64,000 nt of DNA from Alloalcanivorax xiamenensis (GTDB lineage Bacteria; Pseudomonadota; Gammaproteobacteria; Pseudomonadales; Alcanivoracaceae), in NCBI RefSeq assembly GCF_009846745.1, contig NZ_AQPF01000015.1, positions 18,318 to 82,317 of the forward strand, in the 5' to 3' direction. The notes below the pieces were generated by a model. It saw nothing but the letters and a program-made list of their open reading frames with translations, was not told the DNA's origin and did no database searches. The translations under genes were made by a program, and so were the position numbers. Below are positions 25,194 to 31,579 of this stretch, piece after piece. Every line of letters starts with the position of its first letter. The first letter of the stretch is position 1.

Positions 25194-26153
25194 ATGGGAT
25201 ACCTGCTGAGTGGCGTGTTGATCCTGGTGCTGCTGATCGCGTTGGGACTTTTCGTGTTTACCGTGATGACAGTGCGCAAAGTACGGTTCGGCTTGCCGCC
25301 GGAGGGTCGTTTCATCACGGTCATGGGCAACCGCATTCACTACATCGAGCAAGGCAGTGGACCGGAAACCCTGTTGCTGATCCATGGGCTGAGCGGGGTT
25401 TCCCAGCACTTCTCCTACAAAGTGCTGGGAGAGCTGGCCAAGGACTACCGGGTGGTGGCCATTGACCGTCCTGGCAGCGGTTATTCGGAGCGCGCGGCGC
25501 GCTCTTCCGCGTCCCTGGTGGTTCAGGCCGATGTGGTGGCTGGTGTCATCGACGCCTTGCAACTGGGTAAGCCGATGCTGGTGGGGCACTCGCTGGGCGG
25601 AGCCCTGTCGCTGGCCACCGCGTTGCGGCATCCGGACAAGGTGCGGGGGCTGGCACTGATCGCGCCGTTGACCCATATGCCCGCCGCGGGGCCCTCCAAG
25701 GCGTTTGCCGCCCTGGGCATACGCCCGTCCTGGTTGCGCCAATTGGTGGCCTGGACCTTGATGGTGCCGATGGCCATGCGTTATCGCGAAAAGGTGCTGG
25801 ATATCGTGTTCGGGCCGGAAACGGTGCCGGACGACTATGCCATACGCGGCGGTGGAGCGCTCGGCCTGAGACCCAGCCATTTCATCGCGGCGTCACAGGA
25901 TTTGCTGGCACTGGATGGCGTGGTGCCGGCGCTGCAGCAGCGCTACGCTGATCTGCAAGTGCCGGTGCGGATTCTCTATGGTCGTGGCGACCGCATTCTC
26001 GATCCCCGGGAGCAGGGGCAGGGGATGGTGGACCGATTCCCGGACAGAGTGGAGCTGGAACTCATCGAAGGCGGCCACATGTTGCCGCTGACCCAGCCGG
26101 ATGTGACCACGGATTTCATCCAGCGCAGCATGCGGGCCTTGCCGCCGGTCTGA
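25194..26153 (+). CDS. Membrane-anchored alpha/beta hydrolase
   Basis: A 319-residue alpha/beta hydrolase with an N-terminal membrane anchor (residues 3-25). The nucleophile is Ser133 in GHSLGG, the oxyanion HG dipeptide is in LLIHGLSG, and a C-terminal acid (GRGDRILD) and His (EGGHMLP) complete the triad. AAAAAGGAAA lies just before the ATG. It follows the SDR on the same strand after 130 bp. In this setting it could hydrolyse the ester or lactone formed by the monooxygenase; that is inference. Confidence 0.85.
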   Translation: MGYLLSGVLILVLLIALGLFVFTVMTVRKVRFGLPPEGRFITVMGNRIHYIEQGSGPETLLLIHGLSGVSQHFSYKVLGELAKDYRVVAIDRPGSGYSERAARSSASLVVQADVVAGVIDALQLGKPMLVGHSLGGALSLATALRHPDKVRGLALIAPLTHMPAAGPSKAFAALGIRPSWLRQLVAWTLMVPMAMRYREKVLDIVFGPETVPDDYAIRGGGALGLRPSHFIAASQDLLALDGVVPALQQRYADLQVPVRILYGRGDRILDPREQGQGMVDRFPDRVELELIEGGHMLPLTQPDVTTDFIQRSMRALPPV

Positions 26154-26237
26154 GGCCGGGAAAGCCGGGGTGGTCCGAAGATAGGCGCATTGGTTGCTCC
26201 CCGCGTACAATGCCGGTTTACCGCCTCGGGATCCGCC

Positions 26238-27077
26238 ATGCTCAGTTACCGTCACAGTTATCACGCCGGCAGTTTCGCCGATGTCCTCAAGCATCTGGTG
26301 GAAGTGGCGATCCTCGATTATCTGCGGCTCAAACCCAAGCCGTTCACGGTGCACGATACCCACGGCGGCGCCGGGCGCTATGCCATTGACGATGCGCACA
26401 TGCAAAAAACCGGCGAGTATGTGGACGGTATCGCCCGTCTGTTCGGTATGCGTACCGGCGTGGCGGCGGTGGACCGTTATCTGTCGGTGGTGGCGCAACT
26501 CAATCCGGTGGGGCGTCTGAGCCATTACCCCGGATCCCCCCTGATTGCCGCCCACCTGCTGCGTGAGCAGGACCGCCTGCAATGTACGGAACTGCACGGC
26601 ACCGACTTTGAACTACTGCGGCGGGAGTTCGCTGGAGACAGAAGAGTGCGGGTGGAGAAACAGGATGCCTGGCAGGGCATGAAGGCGTTGCTGCCGCCAA
26701 CACACCGTCGTGGATTGGTCCTGATCGATCCGTCCTACGAACTGGAAGCGGATTACACCCAGGTGGTGGAAGCGGTGCGTCTGGCGCTGCGCAAATTCGC
26801 CACCGCCACCTACGCGATCTGGTATCCGGTGTTGGAGCGCAACCGTACCGAGCGCTTCGTGCGTCGGTTCGTGGAGGCGGACATGCCGAATCTGTTGCGG
26901 GTGGAATGCTGTGTCCGCGCCGACGCCAGTGGACGTGGCATGACCGGCTCCGGAATGCTGGTGGTCAATCCGCCTTATACCCTGGCCGGTAACATGGAGC
27001 AGGTGATGCCGGTGTTGCAGGCGGCGCTGGGGGATGGTCACGGCCACCATCGGGTGGCGCGGCTTACTGGAGAGTGA
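26238..27077 (+). CDS. rlmJ: 23S rRNA (adenine-N6) methyltransferase RlmJ
   Basis: A 279-residue protein (E. coli RlmJ 280) starting MLSYRHSYHAGSFADVLKHLVEVAILDYL. It methylates A2030 of 23S rRNA. The SAM site is around THGGAGRY and the catalytic motif is DPSYE, a DPPY-type motif with Ser at the third position. The frame is open 48 bp upstream but the family N-terminus decides the start. It is the last gene before the REP pair and converges on lysA. Confidence 0.95.
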   Translation: MLSYRHSYHAGSFADVLKHLVEVAILDYLRLKPKPFTVHDTHGGAGRYAIDDAHMQKTGEYVDGIARLFGMRTGVAAVDRYLSVVAQLNPVGRLSHYPGSPLIAAHLLREQDRLQCTELHGTDFELLRREFAGDRRVRVEKQDAWQGMKALLPPTHRRGLVLIDPSYELEADYTQVVEAVRLALRKFATATYAIWYPVLERNRTERFVRRFVEADMPNLLRVECCVRADASGRGMTGSGMLVVNPPYTLAGNMEQVMPVLQAALGDGHGHHRVARLTGE

Positions 27078-27110
27078 GCGAGCAGCGGTATCGAGACGCG
27101 TGGGCCGGCT

Positions 27111-27183
27111 GATTCGCTGCCAAGGCAGCTTCCCACAGAGAGGGCTACGAAGCCGCCGTGGGAAGCTGCCTTGGCAGCGAATC
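27111..27183. repeat. REP pair: perfect 26-bp inverted repeat between rlmJ and lysA
   Basis: A minus REP copy at 27111-27136 and a plus copy at 27158-27183 are exact reverse complements over 26 bp, with a 21-bp linker containing GGCTACGAAGCC. The position between convergent genes and the hairpin strength suit a bidirectional transcript end. Confidence 0.85.
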
Positions 27184-27260
27184 AGCGCAGGCGGTCTGTT
27201 CCTCAACGGTGTGGAACAGTAATGGACCGCTGACCGCGATGCCTGGCGTCCGTAGTCTCT

Positions 27261-28502
27261 TCAGGGCAGCAGCGTTTCCAGCTTGAGCTGATCCTCGATG
27301 GTTTCCCGCTGACGCACCACGAAGGCCTGATCGCCATCCACCAGAATCTCCGCGGGCCGGCCACGGCTGTTGTAGTTGCTGGCCATGGCGAAACCGTAGG
27401 CGCCGGCGGAGCGCACCGCCAGCAGATCGCCGGCTTCCAGCGCCAGGGCTCGGTCCTTGCCGAGGAAGTCGCCGGTTTCGCACACCGGACCGACGATATC
27501 CCAGTCCCTGCAATCCGCCTCGTGCGGCGTCACCGGCACGATGTCCTGCCAGGCGGAGTAGAGACTGGGGCGGATCAGATCGTTCATGGCGCCGTCGACG
27601 ATGGCGAAGTTGCGATGCTCGGTGGGCTTCAGGAACAGCACCTGGGTCAGAAACACGCCGGCATTGGCGGCGATGGCGCGGCCCGGTTCGATGTGCACCG
27701 GCAATTCGCCGGGAATATGCCGCAGCAGAGCGGCCACGTAGTCCTCATGGGCCGGTGGCGTCTCATCGTTGTAGGTGACACCGAGACCGCCGCCCAGATC
27801 CAGATGATGGATCTCGATGCCCAGTTCCTGCAGTTCGGTCAGCAATGCCAGCACCCGCTCCAGTGCGTCCTCGAACGGCTCCAGACGGGTCAACTGGCTG
27901 CCGATGTGGCAGTCGATGCCGAGAATCCGGATGTGCGGCAGTTCCGCCGCCCGCTGATACAGCGCCGGCGCCTTGCGGATATCGACGCCGAATTTGTTTT
28001 CCTTGAGGCCGGTCGAGATATACGGATGGGTCTGGGCGTCGACGTCCGGATTGACACGGATGGCGATGGGCGCTTGCTGGCCCAGTTCGCCGGCCACCAG
28101 GTTGAGCAGTTCCAGTTCCGCCGCCGATTCCACGTTGAAACAGTGAATGCCGACCTGCAGGGCCCGGGCCATCTCGTCGGCGGTCTTGCCGACGCCGGAG
28201 AAAACGATCTTGTCCGGATCACCGCCAGCGCGCAGCACCCGCTCCAACTCGCCGCCGGAAACGATGTCGAACCCGGCGCCGCAGCGGGCCAGTACATTGA
28301 GCACCGCCACGTTGCTGTTGGCCTTCACCGCGTAGCAAACCTGATGGGGGTGATCGCCAAAGGCGTCATCGAAGGCGCGGTAGTGTGTTTCCAGGGCCGC
28401 CCGGGAATACACATACAGCGGGGTGCCAAAGCGTTCGGCCAGCAATGCCAGAGGCAGTTCCTCGACGTACAGGGTGCCGTCGCGGTAGGGAAAGTGATCC
28501 AT
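27261..28502 (-). CDS. lysA: Diaminopimelate decarboxylase
   Basis: A 413-residue PLP enzyme making L-lysine from meso-diaminopimelate. The PLP lysine is Lys60 in CYAVKANSN, the glycine-rich phosphate loop is GGGLGVTY, and the partner-subunit Cys is in GPVCETGDF. Start 28502 is preferred over 28511 because AGGA (overlapping the first ATG) lies 8 bp before it. It follows lptM by 13 bp, the usual lptM/lppL - lysA arrangement; dapF, normally next, is displaced. Confidence 0.97.
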   Translation of the reverse strand: MDHFPYRDGTLYVEELPLALLAERFGTPLYVYSRAALETHYRAFDDAFGDHPHQVCYAVKANSNVAVLNVLARCGAGFDIVSGGELERVLRAGGDPDKIVFSGVGKTADEMARALQVGIHCFNVESAAELELLNLVAGELGQQAPIAIRVNPDVDAQTHPYISTGLKENKFGVDIRKAPALYQRAAELPHIRILGIDCHIGSQLTRLEPFEDALERVLALLTELQELGIEIHHLDLGGGLGVTYNDETPPAHEDYVAALLRHIPGELPVHIEPGRAIAANAGVFLTQVLFLKPTEHRNFAIVDGAMNDLIRPSLYSAWQDIVPVTPHEADCRDWDIVGPVCETGDFLGKDRALALEAGDLLAVRSAGAYGFAMASNYNSRGRPAEILVDGDQAFVVRQRETIEDQLKLETLLP

Positions 28503-28515
28503 GGGGCTCATCCTG

Positions 28516-28686
28516 TTAATGCGGGTCCTGGTCCGAATCGTCGTCTTGGTCCTCGGCCGGCGCCTGTTCCGGCGTCGACGGTTGATCCTGGGGTTGGGGC
28601 GGCGGGGCCGGCTCGGCGAAGTAGAGCGGGCCTTTCTGGCCGCAACCGCTCAACAGCACCAGCACCAACAGGCTCAATGCACGCAT
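28516..28686 (-). CDS. lptM: LptM/YifL-type small lipoprotein
   Basis: A 56-residue lipoprotein. A short signal peptide ends in a lipobox (LLSGC) and the mature protein starts CGQKGPLYF, the hallmark of the family; the rest is Pro/Gln/Asp-rich. LptM helps mature the LPS translocon LptD/LptE in E. coli. It is the first gene of the lysA operon, behind a good promoter at 28720-28747. Confidence 0.9.
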   Translation of the reverse strand: MRALSLLVLVLLSGCGQKGPLYFAEPAPPPQPQDQPSTPEQAPAEDQDDDSDQDPH

Positions 28687-28719
28687 GAAAGGCTCCGGGA
28701 TACAGCGTTGAATGCGGCG

Positions 28720-28747
28720 AGTATAGCGGTTTCCAGGGGGCGGTTAA
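28720..28747 (-). promoter_or_regulatory. Sigma-70-type promoter of lptM-lysA
   Basis: On the minus strand TTAACC (28747-28742), 16 bp, TATACT (28725-28720). The expected leader before the lptM ATG is about 27 nt. Confidence 0.6.
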
Positions 28748-28812
28748 TACCGTGGCGGCCGGGTTTCTGGTGATTGGCTGCGCGCGGCGGGCGACGAAGG
28801 GCATCGATGGAC

Positions 28813-28885
28813 TTGCCAAAAAACACCACTGGCCTAATATCAGAGAACAACAACCCTGCGGCGTTCCCATCGGAACGCCGTTTTT
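28813..28885 (+). terminator. Promoter followed by an intrinsic terminator upstream of rnk
   Basis: TTGCCA (28813-28818), 16 bp, TAATAT (28835-28840) looks like a sigma-70 promoter. About 20 bp downstream GGCGTTCC (28860-28867) and GGAACGCC (28872-28879) form a hairpin followed by G and TTTTT (28881-28885). A transcript from this promoter would end after about 40 nt unless it reads through into rnk at 29005. The rest of the 28687-29004 gap shows only the lptM promoter. Confidence 0.65.
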
Positions 28886-29004
28886 ATAGTGGCCGCTGTC
28901 CATGGCGGTCATTTCCGGACGGTCACCGGGGTGATGTGAAAAGTCGTTGCCGGTGATGTTTTGCCCGCGCTCCGCGAGAGGGGCGCTTCCACAGGAGTAT
29001 GAAC

Positions 29005-29403
29005 ATGTTGCCGCCACCCATTACGGTGTCGCGATTGGATGTCAGCCGTATCGAACCGCTGCTGGACGACCTGGATGATGACCAGGTACTGGGATTGGAA
29101 GACGAACTGCTACGGGCCACGGTGGTGGACCCTCGCAGCATGCCGGCGGATGTGGTGACGATGAACTCCCGGGTCCGCTGCCGCGAGGAAAACAGCGGCC
29201 GGGAGTGGTCGGTGACACTGGTGTACCCGCAAGACGCGGGTAAGCCAGACACGGTGTCGGTATTGGCGCCGGTGGGCGCGGCCTTGCTGGGATTGTCCAA
29301 GGGGCAGAGCATCGACTGGCCGGGCCGTAACGGCCGCACCCTGCGTATCGTCATCCTTGAAGTGGAGTACCAGCCGGAAGCCGCCGGCGACTACGATCTG
29401 TGA
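29005..29403 (+). CDS. rnk: Rnk, GreA/GreB-fold RNA polymerase-binding regulator
   Basis: A 132-residue Rnk. The N-terminal short coiled coil and the C-terminal GreA/B-like domain are typical: DVVTMNSRVRCREE, VLAPVGAALLGLSKGQSIDW and the C-terminal LEVEYQPEAAGDYDL, nearly identical to E. coli Rnk. It binds RNA polymerase and was named as a regulator of nucleoside diphosphate kinase. ATG 29005 is 7 bp after AGGAG; the ATG at 28999 would be too close to it. Confidence 0.94.
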   Translation: MLPPPITVSRLDVSRIEPLLDDLDDDQVLGLEDELLRATVVDPRSMPADVVTMNSRVRCREENSGREWSVTLVYPQDAGKPDTVSVLAPVGAALLGLSKGQSIDWPGRNGRTLRIVILEVEYQPEAAGDYDL

Positions 29404-29468
29404 TCGCGCCGGGCCTGCGCCCGGCGTTGCCGACCCTGCCGTTTTCATTACCTGGAGAGATAGCCGCC

Positions 29469-29951
29469 ATGAGCCTGGATAGCGTGCGCGCGTTTTTCAC
29501 CGAAAAAGCACCGGAGATTCGCATCATCGAGCTGGACACCAGCACCGCCACGGTGGCGCTGGCCGCCCGGGCACACGGTGTCGAGCCCGGACAGATCGCC
29601 AAAACGCTGGCGTTCCGGGTCGGTGAGCGGGAAGTCCTGGTGGTGGCCCGCGGCGACGCCCGTATCGATAACCGCAAAATGCGCGCGGTATTCGAGGGCA
29701 AAGCGAAAATGCTCGACGCGGAGACCGTCTTGGCGCTCACCGGCCACCCGGTGGGCGGCGTCTGTCCTTTCGGGCTGGCCACGCCGCTGCCGGTGTATTG
29801 TGACCAATCCCTGCGCGTCTACGACGAAGTGATTCCCGCCGCTGGTGCCACCCACAGCGCGGTGCGCATCGCGCCGCGGCGGCTGGTGGAACTGGTGGAA
29901 GGCGAGTGGGTGGACGTCTGTCAATTGCCGGAACCCGCCAACGGGGAGTGA
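29469..29951 (+). CDS. YbaK/EbsC-family aminoacyl-tRNA deacylase
   Basis: A 160-residue YbaK-domain protein (VRAFFTEKAPEIRIIELDTSTATV, AKTLAFRVG, VARGDARIDNRKMRAVF, GHPVGGVCPFGL). These hydrolyse mischarged tRNA in trans, for example Cys- or Ala-tRNA(Pro). The KTLAF and GGVCPFG segments belong to the EbsC/ProX-like branch. GGAGAGA lies upstream of the start. It is 65 bp after rnk on the same strand. Confidence 0.88.
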   Translation: MSLDSVRAFFTEKAPEIRIIELDTSTATVALAARAHGVEPGQIAKTLAFRVGEREVLVVARGDARIDNRKMRAVFEGKAKMLDAETVLALTGHPVGGVCPFGLATPLPVYCDQSLRVYDEVIPAAGATHSAVRIAPRRLVELVEGEWVDVCQLPEPANGE

Positions 29952-29983
29952 TTGCGCCATCGGTCCTGGGGGAGATTTGCGAT

Positions 29984-30006
29984 GAGAATGCTTATTATTT
30001 ATTCTC
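29984..30006. promoter_or_regulatory. Fur-like box before the first fecI-type sigma gene
   Basis: GAGAATGCTTATTATTTATT then CTC (29984-30006) has GAGAAT/ATTCTC arms and an AT-rich core, about 12 of 19 positions of the Fur consensus. It lies 30 bp before the sigma factor start. Confidence 0.6.
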
Positions 30007-30036
30007 TGCGCTTCACCTCTTCCTTCGGACACCGGC

Positions 30037-30564
30037 ATGGCACAGGGCAAAGTGGCCGGCACTCGGCTGCGTAAACAGCTGGGCACCCTCTATGTGGACC
30101 ATCACGGCTGGCTGTCGTCCTGGTTACAGGCCCGCCTGGGTTGCTCCCATACCGCCGCGGACCTGGCTCAGGATACCTATGTGCGTTTGCTGGTGCGGGG
30201 CTATCTGCCCGAGCCGGAGCAATCCCGCCGTCACCTGAGGCGGATCGCCAGTGGCTTGATGGTCGATCTCCATCGCCGCCGTCGTATCGAAGCCGCCTAC
30301 CGGGACGCGCTGCACGCCCTGCCTGAGCCGGAAGTGCCGTCGGAGGAAACCCGGGCCGAGGTGATCGATACTCTCGTGCGCATTGATGCTCTGCTGCATA
30401 AGTTGCCGGCCAAGCCCCGGCGAGCCTTTCTCCTGTCTCGCCTGGATGGCCTGTCCTATCCGCAAATCGCGCAACGGCTCGAGGTTTCCGTGTCCTCGGT
30501 GGAGAAATACATTGCCCGGGCGCTGGAGGTCTGTTTCATCGCCGCGTTGGAGTCGCGGCCGTGA
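30037..30564 (+). CDS. FecI-type extracytoplasmic sigma factor (module 1)
   Basis: A 175-residue ECF sigma factor of the iron-starvation (FecI/PvdS) group. Region 2 spans about residues 14-80 (LYVDHHGWLSSWLQARLG, AADLAQDTYVRLL) and region 4 about 110-165 (LPAKPRRAFLLSRLDGLSYPQIAQRLEVSVSSVEKYIARAL). It should direct transcription of the TonB receptor after a signal from FecR. It overlaps the FecR gene as GTGA and sits behind a Fur-like box. Confidence 0.93.
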   Translation: MAQGKVAGTRLRKQLGTLYVDHHGWLSSWLQARLGCSHTAADLAQDTYVRLLVRGYLPEPEQSRRHLRRIASGLMVDLHRRRRIEAAYRDALHALPEPEVPSEETRAEVIDTLVRIDALLHKLPAKPRRAFLLSRLDGLSYPQIAQRLEVSVSSVEKYIARALEVCFIAALESRP

Positions 30565-31508
30565 CCGCCCGAGTGGATCCGCTGGTGGTGCGGGAGGCTG
30601 GCCGTTGGCTGGCCCGTTTGGGCAGCGAGGATGTCACCGAGGCGGATCATCAGGCCTGTGACCGCTGGCGGCGGGCGGACCCTCATCATGAATGGGTCTG
30701 GCAGCAGATGACCGCTTTGCAGAACGCCTTCCTGTCCCTGCCGTCCCATGCCTCCCGCAGTGATTTGCTGGAGCGGCGGGGGACGCTGTCCCGGCGCCAA
30801 CTGCTCGGCTGGGGCGCGGTGACGCTGTTGTCCGGGGCGCTGGGCTACGGTGGCGTGCGCTCGGGACTGTGGCAGCGGCAATGGGCCGATTACGCTTCGG
30901 GGGTGGGGGAGACCCGGGTCGTGGTGCTGGCCGACGGTACCCGCCTGGTGCTGAACACCGATAGCGCCGTTGACGTGCGCTTCAATGAAACCACGCGGGA
31001 TCTTCTGCTGCGCCGTGGAGAAGTCCTGATAACCACCGGCGCCAGCGAAGCTCGCCCGTTTCGCGTGCACGCCGGCAGCGGTGTCATCCGCCCTCTGGGT
31101 ACCCGCTTTTCCGTGCGCCTTATGGGGAGAGCGACGCACGTGGGCGTGTTCGAAGGTTTGGTGGAATGGCGGCAAAGCGGTGCTGATCCGGTGGTTCTGC
31201 CCGCGGGGCGGCAAGCGACCTTTGCAGCGGACGGTATTGCCCCGGTGTCCACGCTGCCGGCGGGCGCGGCGGAATGGGAGCACGGCCGGCTGATTGCCGA
31301 GCGCATGACGGTGGCCGGGTTTTCGGCGGAACTGGCCCGTTATCGCCATGGGCTGGTGGACTGTGAACCCGAGGTGGCGGCGCTGCGGGTTACCGGTGTC
31401 TTTCCGCTCACTGACACGGATCAGGCATTGGCGGCACTGGCCCGGGCGCTGCCGGTGAAGGTGACGTACTACACCCCATTCTGGGTGCGCATCGAAAAAA
31501 AACATTGA
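30561..31508 (+). CDS. FecR-type anti-sigma/regulator (module 1)
   Basis: A 315-residue FecR protein. The N-terminal cytoplasmic DUF4880 part (VREAGRWLARLGSEDVTEAD, DRWRRADPHHEWVWQQM) binds the sigma factor, one membrane helix follows at about residues 86-106, then the periplasmic FecR domain (TRVVVLADGTRLVLNTDSAVDVRF) and the C-terminal STN-interacting region. The start is GTG overlapping the sigma stop. It should pass the receptor-occupied signal to the sigma factor. Confidence 0.92.
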   Translation: MTARVDPLVVREAGRWLARLGSEDVTEADHQACDRWRRADPHHEWVWQQMTALQNAFLSLPSHASRSDLLERRGTLSRRQLLGWGAVTLLSGALGYGGVRSGLWQRQWADYASGVGETRVVVLADGTRLVLNTDSAVDVRFNETTRDLLLRRGEVLITTGASEARPFRVHAGSGVIRPLGTRFSVRLMGRATHVGVFEGLVEWRQSGADPVVLPAGRQATFAADGIAPVSTLPAGAAEWEHGRLIAERMTVAGFSAELARYRHGLVDCEPEVAALRVTGVFPLTDTDQALAALARALPVKVTYYTPFWVRIEKKH

Positions 31509-31579
31509 GGGGGTGGCGAGGCTCGTTCGGAAAACAGGTAGAAGACACTGAATTTCGACGACACCAATAAGGGGACACC

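Noticed and set aside
27522..28688. 388-codon frame opposite lysA
   Set aside because: Antisense to lysA and lptM; shadow.
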